This document shows positions 42,774 through 51,709 of a stretch of DNA of 64,000 bases, in pieces. A program made the translations under genes and the position numbers. The notes below the pieces were generated by a model. The model searched no databases, was not told the origin of the DNA, and saw only the letters and a program-made list of their open reading frames with translations. The stretch comes from an uncultured Phascolarctobacterium sp. (GTDB lineage: Bacteria > Bacillota > Negativicutes > Acidaminococcales > Acidaminococcaceae): the NCBI GenBank assembly GCA_900757795.1, contig CAAEPE010000038.1:1-64000 (forward strand), given 5' to 3'. Position 1 is the first letter of the stretch; each line of letters starts with the position of its first letter.

Positions 42774-43700
42774 ATGGAAGTTAGTAAGCAGGCTAAGCAT
42801 ATCATCAGCGTAAGCTTGGGTTCCTCCAAACGTGATGCTAGTGCTGTGCTGGAGCTTTGCGGGCAAAAAGTGCATATTGAACGACGTGGCACTGACGGTG
42901 ATTTTTGCATTGCGCGAAAACTCATGGAACAGTGGGACGGCAAAGCAGATGCTATCGGTCTTGGCGGTACTGATTTATATGTATATGCCGGTAAGGAGCG
43001 CTACATCTTCCGCGAATCTGCTCGCTTGGTAGCCAATGTAAAGCATACGCCTGTTTTAGATGGCAGCGGTGTAAAAAATTCCTTGGAGCGCAAGCTTATT
43101 CGTCAGCTGGCTGCTGGCGATAAGGTACCTATTAAAGGAAGTAAGGTGCTGCTGGTGTGCGCGGTGGATCGCTTCGGTATGGCTGAGGCTTTGCTGGAGG
43201 CTGGGGCACAGGTTACTTTTGGCGATTTGATTTTTGGCCTGAATATTAATAAACCGCTGCATTCGCTCAAAGCTTTGGCTTGGTGGGCTTCTTTGCTGGC
43301 TCCGGTGGTAACTAAGCTGCCGGTGAGCTGGTTCTATCCCATGGGCAAGGAGCAGGACGAGCGTGTGGTGCGTCATCCGGAATATTTTTTGGAAAGCGAT
43401 ATTATAGCAGGCGATTTTCATTATATAAAAAAATTTATGCCGGAACATTTGCCCGGCAAAATTATTATTACTAATACGGTTACTGCGGCAGACAGGGAAA
43501 TGCTGCGCAAGGCCGGTATAAAAATTCTTATAACAACTACGCCCTGTATTAAAGGACGCAGTTTTGGTACTAATGTAATGGAAGCAATGCTCGTGGCCTT
43601 ACATGATGGAAAAGGGCCGTTATCTGCCGAAGAGTATTTAAAGCTCATTGAGCATTATCATATAGAATCTTCTGTGGAGTACCTTGGTACGAAGGAGTAG
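42774..43700 (+). CDS. Unknown enzyme paired with an AAR-like reductase
   Basis: A 308-residue soluble protein. The first half has a sugar-kinase-like beta pattern (ADAIGLGGTDLYVYAG); a nucleotide-type loop follows (KVLLVCAVDRFGMAEALLEA), then a late ITTTPCIKGRSFGTNVMEA. Similar proteins are sometimes labelled quinate 5-dehydrogenase, which the sequence does not establish. It lies 7 bp before an AAR-like reductase gene, and the two probably act in one pathway. Confidence 0.7.
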   Translation: MEVSKQAKHIISVSLGSSKRDASAVLELCGQKVHIERRGTDGDFCIARKLMEQWDGKADAIGLGGTDLYVYAGKERYIFRESARLVANVKHTPVLDGSGVKNSLERKLIRQLAAGDKVPIKGSKVLLVCAVDRFGMAEALLEAGAQVTFGDLIFGLNINKPLHSLKALAWWASLLAPVVTKLPVSWFYPMGKEQDERVVRHPEYFLESDIIAGDFHYIKKFMPEHLPGKIIITNTVTAADREMLRKAGIKILITTTPCIKGRSFGTNVMEAMLVALHDGKGPLSAEEYLKLIEHYHIESSVEYLGTKE

Positions 43701-43707
43701 CATTATT

Positions 43708-44793
43708 ATGGAAAAGTTCGCTTTTATCATTCATCCTCTTTCCTTGGAGGACATGGAGCATTTATCTCCGATTATGAAATATATTCCCGGCCCTATTATT
43801 GAGGCAGGTTTAAAAATGAAAAAACCATTTAAGGTTTCTCATATTACCGGTGTTAAAAGTCCTTATGCTGAAGCGGAAGGCTGGTTTATCGGTTGTCCGC
43901 TGACGGCTAAGCAGATGGTAGAGATGCCAGAAGAATTTGTTATGGACAGAATTATTGAATCCGGCAAGGTGGCGCAGGAATTAGGCGCTAAAATAGTCGG
44001 TTTAGGCGCGTTTACTTCTATTGTAGGCGATGCAGGCATTACTGTGGCCAAAAATCTAGATATAGCGGTAACCTCCGGCAACAGCTATACGGTTGCCACT
44101 GCTGTGCAGGGTACTAAAGAGGCTGCGCAGATGATGGGTAAAAATCTTAAAGAATGCCGTGCGGTGGTAGTTGGCGCAACAGGCTCTATCGGCGCTGCCT
44201 CTGTGCGTCTTTTGGCTAAAGAGGTTAAGCATATTACCCTAGTCGCAAGGCATATGGAACCTTTGGAGGAATTGGCACAGGAGCTTATTCGGCAAAATCA
44301 CTGCGAGGTAGCAGTAAGTCAGGATATTCACGCTTCCTTAAAGCATGCGGATATTGTGATGACTGTTACCAGCGCTTTAGACTTTTTAATAGAGCCGGGG
44401 GATTTGATGCCTGGTTCCGTGGTATGTGATGTAGCACGTCCCCGTAATGTTTCCCGTGAGGTATCCTCAAGCCGCAATGATGTTTTGGTTATTGAAGGCG
44501 GTATTATCAATGTGCCGGGCAACGTGGATTTCCATTTTAATTTTGGTTTTCCGCCGCGCACTTCCTACGCCTGCATGAGTGAAACCATGATTTTGGCGCT
44601 GGACGGACGTTACGAAAACTTTTCTCTGGGCCGCAACCTTGACGTTAAAAAGATTGACTTGATTTCCAAGCTGGCAGACAAGCATAATTTCCGCATGGCA
44701 GGCTTCCGTAATTTTGAAAGAGCTGTTTCTCATGAGCATATTCAGGAAGTGCGTCATAATGCGCAGATGGCGTTAGCTATCCATGGTTTTTAA
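43708..44793 (+). CDS. Acyl-ACP reductase-like / shikimate dehydrogenase-like protein
   Basis: A 361-residue NAD(P)-binding protein. GLGAFTSIVGD, TSGNSYTVATAVQ, AVVVGATGSIGAASVRLLA and the ending YENFSLGRN match, by memory, the conserved layout of cyanobacterial acyl-ACP reductase (AAR), which makes fatty aldehydes. The Rossmann fold also draws shikimate-dehydrogenase labels. Substrate in this organism is unknown. ATG 43708 follows AAGGAG; the upstream extension is unsupported. Confidence 0.8.
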   Translation: MEKFAFIIHPLSLEDMEHLSPIMKYIPGPIIEAGLKMKKPFKVSHITGVKSPYAEAEGWFIGCPLTAKQMVEMPEEFVMDRIIESGKVAQELGAKIVGLGAFTSIVGDAGITVAKNLDIAVTSGNSYTVATAVQGTKEAAQMMGKNLKECRAVVVGATGSIGAASVRLLAKEVKHITLVARHMEPLEELAQELIRQNHCEVAVSQDIHASLKHADIVMTVTSALDFLIEPGDLMPGSVVCDVARPRNVSREVSSSRNDVLVIEGGIINVPGNVDFHFNFGFPPRTSYACMSETMILALDGRYENFSLGRNLDVKKIDLISKLADKHNFRMAGFRNFERAVSHEHIQEVRHNAQMALAIHGF

Positions 44794-44795
44794 TA

Positions 44796-44825
44796 TTGAC
44801 AAGGGAAAAGGGCACAGCTTATAAT
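44796..44825 (+). promoter_or_regulatory. Promoter of greA-lysS
   Basis: TTGACA (44796-44801) and TATAAT (44820-44825) with an 18-bp spacer. Confidence 0.85.
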
Positions 44826-44874
44826 AAAATTTAAAGGTAAATTATTTAATAAATTTTTATAAAGGAGCAGAAAA

Positions 44875-45351
44875 ATGGCTACTAAAGAAACTCAAATTAC
44901 CGCTGAAGGTCTTAGAAAATTAGAAGAAGAATTAGCCCAACGTAAGGGTTCCATTCGTGAGGAAATTGTTGAGCGTTTGAAAGAAGCGCGCGCGCAGGGC
45001 GATTTAAGCGAAAACTCTGAGTACGATCAAGCTAAGGAAGACCAAGGCAAAAATGAAGGCCGTATTTTAGAGCTGGAGATGATGATTAAAACTGCGGTTA
45101 TCATCGACACATCTGCTTCCGGCGCAGAAGGCGTCGTAACTTTGGGCCGCACCGTAGTGCTTAAGGATATGGAAACCGGTGATGAGGAAACCTATATCGT
45201 TGTTGGTACTACCGAGGCAGATCCGTTCAATAACCGCATTTCTAATGAATCTCCCGTAGGCTCCGCTATTTTAGGACAAAAGGTACATACTGTTGTAGTA
45301 GCTAACACTCCTGCAGGCGAGCTTTCCTATGAAATTTTGGAAATTAAATAA
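44875..45351 (+). CDS. greA: Transcription elongation factor GreA
   Basis: A 158-residue GreA of normal length. The N-terminal coiled coil carries the acidic tip region GDLSENSEYDQAKEDQ, and the C-terminal FKBP-like domain follows (ISNESPVGSAILGQKV). It rescues backtracked RNA polymerase. lysS starts 14 bp later in a common Firmicute arrangement. Confidence 0.96.
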   Translation: MATKETQITAEGLRKLEEELAQRKGSIREEIVERLKEARAQGDLSENSEYDQAKEDQGKNEGRILELEMMIKTAVIIDTSASGAEGVVTLGRTVVLKDMETGDEETYIVVGTTEADPFNNRISNESPVGSAILGQKVHTVVVANTPAGELSYEILEIK

Positions 45352-45365
45352 TAAGGAGTAAAAGC

Positions 45366-47333
45366 ATGGCAGAAAATAAGCAAGTAGAAGAAAAAGCACC
45401 GCTCACAGAGCTTGAACTCAACGAGCAAATGCAAAACCGCATCGATAAAATGCATCGCATTGAAGAAGCTGGCTGGAAACCTTTTGGCCGCCGCTTTCCA
45501 TGGACTCACCGCAGTGCTGATGTTAACGAACAGTTTGATGCTTTGGCCGAATCCGAAGCAGAAGTAAAGCTGGCTGGCCGTGTAATGGCTATTCGCGGTC
45601 ACGGTAAAACCTGCTTTATGGATATGCAGGATAAAACCGGCCGTATGCAGCTTTATGTGCGTAAGGATGTATTGGGCGAAGAAAATTACGCTTTGGTAAA
45701 AATGATGGATATTGGTGATACCATCGGCGTTACCGGCAGCGTTTTCCGCACTCATATGGGTGAAGTTTCCATTAAAGTGCACGCTATGGAAATGCTGTCT
45801 AAATCCCTGCGTCCGCTGCCGGAAAAATGGCATGGCTTAAAGGATATTGAAACACGTTATCGTCAGCGTTATGTTGATTTGATTGTAAATCCCGAAGTGC
45901 GCGATACCTTTGTAAAACGCAGCCAAATTATCAGAAGCGTGCGCGAAGTATTGGACAGCCACGGATTTTTAGAGGTTGAAACTCCTATCCTTAACACTAT
46001 TGCAGGCGGCGCTGCTGCTCGTCCGTTTATCAGTTATCACAATGCTTTGGATATGCAGGTTTATATGCGTATCGCTCCGGAGCTGTATCTGAAACGTCTT
46101 ATTGTTGGCGGTATGGATCGCGTCTACGAATTGGGTCGCGTATTCCGCAACGAGGGTATTGATAACAGACATAATCCTGAATTTACCAGCGTAGAAATTT
46201 ATCAAGCCTTTGCTGATTACCGCGATATGATGGATTTGACCGAAGAAGTAGTAGTTAAGACTGCCATGAATGTTTTAGGTACTACTAAGATTACCTATGA
46301 AGGTACAGAAATAGAGCTTGCTTCTCCGTGGAAACGCATCAGCATGATTGACGCTGTTAAAGAATATGCAGGCAAAGATTTTACCAATGTAACTGATATT
46401 GAAGAAGCACGCGCTATGGCTAAAGAGCTGAACGTAGCTGTTGAACCTACCTTTGGCATTGGCAAGATTATCAACGCCTGCTTTGAAGAATATGTTGAGG
46501 ATAAGCTGATTCAGCCTACCTTTATTACTGGCCATCCTAAAGAAATTTCTCCTTTGGCTAAGAGCAATCCTGATAATCCGGAAATTACGGATCGTTTTGA
46601 GGCCTATATTTACGGCCGCGAAATCTGTAACGGCTTTACCGAGCTTAATGACCCCATTGACCAGCGCGAGCGTTTCCTGAAGCAGGTTGAAGAACGTGCT
46701 AATGGTGACGAAGAAGCTAATATGATGGACGAAGATTTCGTTAACGCTTTGGAATACGGCCTGCCTCCCACGGGTGGTTTGGGTATTGGCATTGACCGTT
46801 TGGTTATGTTCCTGACGGACAGCTCCACTATCCGCGACGTATTGTTCTTCCCGACCATGAAGCCGTTGAAAGCTGACGCTCATCCTGTGGAGTTGCCGGA
46901 GCAAATTAAAGCTGCTGTTGGCGTTGCCGAAGCTGCTGAGGAAAAAACGGAGGTTATTGATTTTTCCAAGGTAGAAATTGAGCCGTTGTTTGCTGATTTT
47001 GTTGACTTTGATACCTTCAGCAAATCTGATTTCCGTGCAGTAAAGGTTAAAGATTGTATTGCCGTACCTAAGAGCAAAAAGCTGCTGCAATTTACTCTGG
47101 ACGACGGTACCGGCACCGACCGTACTATTTTGAGCGGTATCCACGCTTTCTATGAGCCGGAAGAGCTTATAGGCAAGACTTTGATTGCTATTACCAATTT
47201 GCCGCCGCGCAAGATGATGGGTATTGAATCCTGCGGTATGCTGCTGAGCGCCATTCATCAAGAAGAAGGTGCAGAAAAGCTGCATCTCTTAATGGTTGAT
47301 CCTCATATTCCTGCCGGCGCTAAGCTGTACTAA
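45366..47333 (+). CDS. lysS: Lysyl-tRNA synthetase with C-terminal tRNA-binding domain
   Basis: A 655-residue class II LysRS, about 150 residues longer than usual. The OB anticodon domain (MAIRGHGKTCFMDMQDKTGR) and catalytic motifs (RYRQRYVDLIVNPEVRD; VYELGRVFRNEGIDNRHNPE; GLGIGIDRLVMF) are complete to about residue 500. A linker leads to an extra OB fold (residues about 550-655: DFRAVKVKDCIAVPKSKKLL, KMMGIESCGMLLSA) like the MetRS C-terminal/Trbp111 domain. Such domains raise tRNA affinity. Confidence 0.95.
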   Translation: MAENKQVEEKAPLTELELNEQMQNRIDKMHRIEEAGWKPFGRRFPWTHRSADVNEQFDALAESEAEVKLAGRVMAIRGHGKTCFMDMQDKTGRMQLYVRKDVLGEENYALVKMMDIGDTIGVTGSVFRTHMGEVSIKVHAMEMLSKSLRPLPEKWHGLKDIETRYRQRYVDLIVNPEVRDTFVKRSQIIRSVREVLDSHGFLEVETPILNTIAGGAAARPFISYHNALDMQVYMRIAPELYLKRLIVGGMDRVYELGRVFRNEGIDNRHNPEFTSVEIYQAFADYRDMMDLTEEVVVKTAMNVLGTTKITYEGTEIELASPWKRISMIDAVKEYAGKDFTNVTDIEEARAMAKELNVAVEPTFGIGKIINACFEEYVEDKLIQPTFITGHPKEISPLAKSNPDNPEITDRFEAYIYGREICNGFTELNDPIDQRERFLKQVEERANGDEEANMMDEDFVNALEYGLPPTGGLGIGIDRLVMFLTDSSTIRDVLFFPTMKPLKADAHPVELPEQIKAAVGVAEAAEEKTEVIDFSKVEIEPLFADFVDFDTFSKSDFRAVKVKDCIAVPKSKKLLQFTLDDGTGTDRTILSGIHAFYEPEELIGKTLIAITNLPPRKMMGIESCGMLLSAIHQEEGAEKLHLLMVDPHIPAGAKLY

Positions 47334-47347
47334 TAATTTAAAATTTG

Positions 47348-47395
47348 AAAGTGGCTTTTACGAGAGAATAGTCTTGTAAAGACCGCTTTTCTTTT
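47348..47395 (+). terminator. Terminator of lysS
   Basis: AAAGTGG...TTTAC pairs with GTAAA...CCGCTTT around a 14-nt loop, then TTTTCTTTT. Confidence 0.75.
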
Positions 47396-47401
47396 AACCA
47401 T

Positions 47402-47470
47402 AAATAAAAACCTCCCTTGATTAATTAGTTTGTCTGTCAACAGCACTAAAATCAAAGGAGGTTTTTATTT
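47402..47470. terminator. Second, long inverted repeat between convergent genes
   Basis: Two 21-bp arms (47402-47422 and 47450-47470) pair with one mismatch. The AT-rich arms suit termination on both strands. Confidence 0.75.
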
Positions 47471-47478
47471 AAGTGTTT

Positions 47479-48057
47479 TTACCCAAGAGCTTTTACCGTA
47501 AAGTAATAAATAATCATAGTACATACTAAAAAGCAAATAAAAAGATAATATCCCATTTGCTTCCACGGAAGCTGTAAGCTGGAATATTTTTCGCAGTAAC
47601 TCCAAAAGCATCCCAAGGTCATCAAGTTAAAAGCTACGGCAATCACTAGCATTGTCCACACGCTATTGGCCAAGGGCAGGTAAGCAAAGCTTAAATTTAT
47701 TACGGCCAAAAATGGCATGCCTACCATCGTTTCCTTGTGGTGCCCACCAGCCAGCGCAAAGCACAGGGTCAGCACAATACAGCCTGCTAGAACGGGAAAC
47801 AGTGCTGCCTGCGCCATTTTGACACCTGTAGTATGCACTTCATCCAGACGACTGCGCCAGTAAAAACGGCCGAACCAGCGGTACAGCATTCGCAGCAAAG
47901 CAATATCTAAAATAAAGCTAAACACCGTGTCCAGCGCGCCCAGCTGCATCAATCCCGTAATAAATAAAACCAATAGAAAGGCCAGCGAGCCTACCAGAAA
48001 AAATAGCTGATTATAGAGCCAATACCAAAAAGCAATGGTCGTAAAGGGAGTAAACAT
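47479..48057 (-). CDS. Polytopic membrane protein, unknown
   Basis: A 192-residue protein with five hydrophobic helices. It lies 8 bp after putP on the same strand and probably is co-transcribed. No family recognised; no catalytic motif seen. Confidence 0.75.
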   Translation of the reverse strand: MFTPFTTIAFWYWLYNQLFFLVGSLAFLLVLFITGLMQLGALDTVFSFILDIALLRMLYRWFGRFYWRSRLDEVHTTGVKMAQAALFPVLAGCIVLTLCFALAGGHHKETMVGMPFLAVINLSFAYLPLANSVWTMLVIAVAFNLMTLGCFWSYCEKYSSLQLPWKQMGYYLFICFLVCTMIIYYFTVKALG

Positions 48058-48065
48058 AAATTTTA

Positions 48066-49517
48066 TTAGTCCTCGTATTTAACAGCTTTGTCATAAAGCA
48101 TTTCTACCTCTTTAGAAGGAGCGGAGCTAAGGTAGGAGAAGATAAAGCCTGCCAAGAGGCTGGCGAAAAAGCCCGGCAGAATTTCGTAAATACCAGTAGA
48201 AGCAAAGAACATAAACCAGCTGATATCAATTACAGCGCCTACTATAATAGCAGCAACGGCACCTTGGAAAGTAAACCGGCGCCAGAACAAGCTTAACAAA
48301 ATAGCGGGGCCAAAGGCAGAGCCAAATACGCCCCAGGCATTGGATACTAAAGCCATAATGGAACCTGCATTGGGATTGGCTGCCATGTATAATGCGGTTA
48401 AAGAAATTCCTAAAACCACAAAACGTCCTGCCCACAGCATTTCTTTGTCGGAAGCTTTGTCGCTGCGGAATAAAGGCTTATAAACGTCGCTGGCAAAGGA
48501 GGAGGCAGCAGCTAAAAGCTGGCTGTCGGCGGTACTCATGGAAGCTGCCAAAACTGCGGATAGCAGTACGCCGGAAATTAATGCCGGGAAAATTTGGCGT
48601 ACCATAGCAATAAATACTAAGGAATTTTTGCTGATGGTTTCGTCAAAGCCTAAGAACATACGGCCGATAACGCCTACTAAAACAGCAAAGACCAAAATTA
48701 AGGTAGTCCAGCAGATGCCAATAGCAGCGGATTTACCCATATCCTTTTGCCTGCCTAAGGACATGAAGCGAATAATAATGTGCGGCATACCAAAGTAGCC
48801 CAAACCCCAAGCTAAGCCGGAAACGATATCGCGCCAGTCAGCATAAGGGTTCCAATAATTAACGGGAATAGAAGCGGCTGTTTCCGGATTGATAAAAGCA
48901 GCGGCAAACAGCGGTGCAACCAGCAATGCGCCCAGCATAATCAGGCCTTGGAAAAAGTCGGTCCAGCAAACAGCGGAGAAGCCGCCTAAAAAAGTATAGC
49001 TGACGATAATTATAGCCGCTAAATACATAGCCATGGTAGCGTCCATACCAATAACGGTATTAAACAGCGTGCCGCAGGCTTTAATGCTGGAGGCGGCGTA
49101 AATTGTGTATGCTACCAAAAAAACTACAGCGCAGATAACCTGCAGCAGACGGGATTTTGAGAGAAAACGATTAGTTAAAAATTGCGGTATAGTAATGGAA
49201 TCATTCGCCACAATGGAAAAGGAGCGCAGACGCGGCGCTTCAAAAAGCCAGCTCATGGTGTAGCCAATCAAAAGACCAACGCCAATCCACATTTGGCCTA
49301 AGCCTAAAGCGTATACTGAAGCAGGCAGGCCCATCAAAACCCACGCGCTCATATCGGAGGCGCCGGCGCTGAGACCGGTTACCCACGGGCCCATTTCGCG
49401 TCCGCCAAGAAAATAAGTTTTCTCACCGCCGTTTTTATCCTTAATAAAAAACCAAATACCTACGCCAATCATGCAGGCTAGGTAAATAACAAATACGATT
49501 ATTTCAGTATAATTCAT
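48066..49517 (-). CDS. putP: Sodium/proline symporter
   Basis: A 483-residue SSS-family transporter with about thirteen helices. The N-terminus (FLGGREMGPWVTGLSAGASD, then MSAWVLMGLP) and the sodium-site helix (VLLSAVLAASMSTADSQLLA) match PutP. It imports proline with sodium, fitting the sodium-based energetics of the cell. Proline catabolic genes are not nearby. Confidence 0.92.
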   Translation of the reverse strand: MNYTEIIVFVIYLACMIGVGIWFFIKDKNGGEKTYFLGGREMGPWVTGLSAGASDMSAWVLMGLPASVYALGLGQMWIGVGLLIGYTMSWLFEAPRLRSFSIVANDSITIPQFLTNRFLSKSRLLQVICAVVFLVAYTIYAASSIKACGTLFNTVIGMDATMAMYLAAIIIVSYTFLGGFSAVCWTDFFQGLIMLGALLVAPLFAAAFINPETAASIPVNYWNPYADWRDIVSGLAWGLGYFGMPHIIIRFMSLGRQKDMGKSAAIGICWTTLILVFAVLVGVIGRMFLGFDETISKNSLVFIAMVRQIFPALISGVLLSAVLAASMSTADSQLLAAASSFASDVYKPLFRSDKASDKEMLWAGRFVVLGISLTALYMAANPNAGSIMALVSNAWGVFGSAFGPAILLSLFWRRFTFQGAVAAIIVGAVIDISWFMFFASTGIYEILPGFFASLLAGFIFSYLSSAPSKEVEMLYDKAVKYED

Positions 49518-49790
49518 AAAACCAACCCCTCCAAATAAATAGATAATAACATTATATAAGTAAAATGACGTTAATACAAGTGAAATTGTAAAAGAATACC
49601 GAAAAATAAGATGAAAAACTCAATTTACGACTTTTCTTGACGCAAATTCTCGCCTGTTATATAATATTAAAGAATAAAAAGGCATTTTTATGCAGTGTAG
49701 AGTGACAAAAATTTAGTAGGGCTTGCGACCTTTCGATCGTAATGTTGTGGCGAAAAGGAGCAGGCTCTAGTCGTGTTTACGGAGAAGCTG
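49518..49790 (+). promoter_or_regulatory. Control region with promoter of the DUF1934-argS run
   Basis: TTGACG (49637-49642) and TATAAT (49660-49665) have a 17-bp spacer. A leader of about 120 nt follows without clear terminator or T-box signature. The first 110 bp is AT-rich and holds the unseen putP promoter. Confidence 0.75.
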
Positions 49791-50210
49791 ATGAAACCGG
49801 TAAAAATTCGTATTTACAGTGTAAGCAAGGACGGCACAGGCGAAAAGCAGACTACCGAACAAAATTATCAAGGAAGTATGACGGAACGTGCCGGAAAATA
49901 TTATGTGATGTATCATGAGGATGCGCAATCAGGATTGGAAGGCACTAAGACCACTCTGAAATGGGATCAAAAAAGTGTGGTCATTATGCGCAGCGGCACT
50001 ACTGATCACCGTCAGGAATTTAGCCGCGGATATAAGGATCAAAGTGTCTACCAAACTCCTTATATGAAAATCCCGCTGATGACACATACGCACTATTTGT
50101 ATACCTATTTTCGCGCCGGTAAATGGCATTTAGAAATAGAGTATACCTTGTATCATGATGGTGTTCCCTATGGCGATATGCAGATTTTAATTGAAGTAGA
50201 GGAAATGTAG
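49791..50210 (+). CDS. DUF1934 beta-barrel protein (YwiB-like)
   Basis: A 139-residue lipocalin-like protein of the DUF1934 family, found upstream of argS in many Firmicutes; function unknown. It has alternating strands (GKYYVMYHEDAQSGLEGTKT, THTHYLYTYFRAGKWHLEIE). ATG 49791 has GGAG at 6 bases; a GTG at 49773 has a more distant AAGGAG and is the alternative. Confidence 0.88.
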   Translation: MKPVKIRIYSVSKDGTGEKQTTEQNYQGSMTERAGKYYVMYHEDAQSGLEGTKTTLKWDQKSVVIMRSGTTDHRQEFSRGYKDQSVYQTPYMKIPLMTHTHYLYTYFRAGKWHLEIEYTLYHDGVPYGDMQILIEVEEM

Positions 50211-50211
50211 C

Positions 50212-51678
50212 ATGAAAATTGGCTTTGATAATCAAAAATATTTAAGTATGCAATCTGAACATATCAGAGAGCGCATTAGTAAATTTGGTGATAAGCTTTA
50301 TTTGGAATTTGGCGGCAAGCTGTTTGACGATTATCACGCTGCACGTGTGCTGCCCGGCTTTGCTCCTGACAGCAAGCTGCAAATGCTTTTGCAGTTGGTG
50401 GACCAGGCCGAAATGATTATTTCCATCAATGCCTCTGATATTGAAAATAACAAAATGCGTCACGATTTGGGCTTGACCTATGATTTGGATGTGCTACGCT
50501 TAGTCAAGGTTTACCGTTCCAAGGGACTATATGTGAGCAGCGTGGTTATTACGCAATATAAGGGACAAAAATCCATTGAAAGCTTTAAAAATAAGCTGGA
50601 AGCTATGGACATCAAGGTTTATTATCATTATCCTATTGAGGGTTATCCGCATAACGTGGAGCATATTGTCAGCGACGATGGCTACGGCAAGAACGATTAT
50701 GTAGAAACTACCCGTCCGCTGGTGGTTGTTACGGCTCCCGGACCTGGCAGCGGCAAAATGGCAACCTGCCTGTCCCAGCTGTATCACGAAAATAAGCGCG
50801 GCATTAAAGCCGGTTATGCTAAATTTGAAACCTTCCCTATTTGGAATTTGCCTTTAAAGCATCCGGTAAACATGGCTTATGAGGCTGCTACCGCAGACTT
50901 GCAGGATGTAAATATGATCGATCCCTTCCATTTAGAAGCTTACGGCGTAACTACTGTTAATTATAATCGCGACGTAGAAATTTATCCTGTTTTGGCGGCG
51001 ATTTTTGAAGGTATTTACGGTTATTGCCCTTATAAATCTCCTACGGATATGGGCGTAAACATGGCAGGTAATTGTATTTGCGACGATGATGTATGCTGCG
51101 AGGCTTCCCGGCAGGAAATTATCCGCCGTTATTATCAATCCTGGAACCGCATGGTTAAGGATGAGGCCACCAAGCAGGAGGTTTATACACTGGAGCTGCT
51201 TATGAAGCAAGCTAAGGTCAGTGTCCACGACCGCCGCGTAGTAACGGTAGCGAAAGAAATTGCGGAGGAGCGCAAATGCGCCGTAATTGCTTTGGAACTG
51301 GACGACGGCAGCATTGTTTCCGGAAAGACTACGGATTTATTAGGTCCTGCCAGCGCAGTTTTATTAAACGCCGTGAAGGCTTTAGGAAGCATTGCTGATG
51401 AAATGCACCTTATCGCGCCTACCTATATCAATCCGATTCAAGAGTTGAAAACTAAATTTTTAGGCAGTAAAAATCCCCGCCTGCATACGGATGAGGTGCT
51501 TATTGCACTGTCCATGTGCGCAGCTACCGACGATTTAGCTAAGCTGGCATTGGAGCAGCTGCCTAAGCTTAAGGGTTGCCAGGCTCATTCCACCGTCATG
51601 CTTACGGAAGGTGATTTTAAAATTTTTAAAAAGCTGGGCATAGAATTAACTAACGACCCGGTTTACGAAACAGTTTAA
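50212..51678 (+). CDS. DUF1846 family protein
   Basis: A 488-residue cytoplasmic protein of the DUF1846 family. VVVTAPGPGSGKMATCLSQL is a P-loop-like glycine-rich motif, followed by AKFETFPIWNLPLKHPVN. CICDDDVCCEASRQEIIRRY carries a Cys cluster. The biological role is not established. It starts 1 bp after the DUF1934 gene. Confidence 0.9.
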   Translation: MKIGFDNQKYLSMQSEHIRERISKFGDKLYLEFGGKLFDDYHAARVLPGFAPDSKLQMLLQLVDQAEMIISINASDIENNKMRHDLGLTYDLDVLRLVKVYRSKGLYVSSVVITQYKGQKSIESFKNKLEAMDIKVYYHYPIEGYPHNVEHIVSDDGYGKNDYVETTRPLVVVTAPGPGSGKMATCLSQLYHENKRGIKAGYAKFETFPIWNLPLKHPVNMAYEAATADLQDVNMIDPFHLEAYGVTTVNYNRDVEIYPVLAAIFEGIYGYCPYKSPTDMGVNMAGNCICDDDVCCEASRQEIIRRYYQSWNRMVKDEATKQEVYTLELLMKQAKVSVHDRRVVTVAKEIAEERKCAVIALELDDGSIVSGKTTDLLGPASAVLLNAVKALGSIADEMHLIAPTYINPIQELKTKFLGSKNPRLHTDEVLIALSMCAATDDLAKLALEQLPKLKGCQAHSTVMLTEGDFKIFKKLGIELTNDPVYETV

Positions 51679-51709
51679 GCAAAAATAAATAATAAGGAGA
51701 GAATTTGCT

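Noticed and set aside
46275..47285. 336-codon antisense frame within lysS
   Set aside because: Shadow of a strongly biased gene; no conserved motif or start signal.
47402..47470. Long inverted repeat as insertion-sequence ends
   Set aside because: Arms only 27 bp apart between convergent genes; better explained as a bidirectional terminator.
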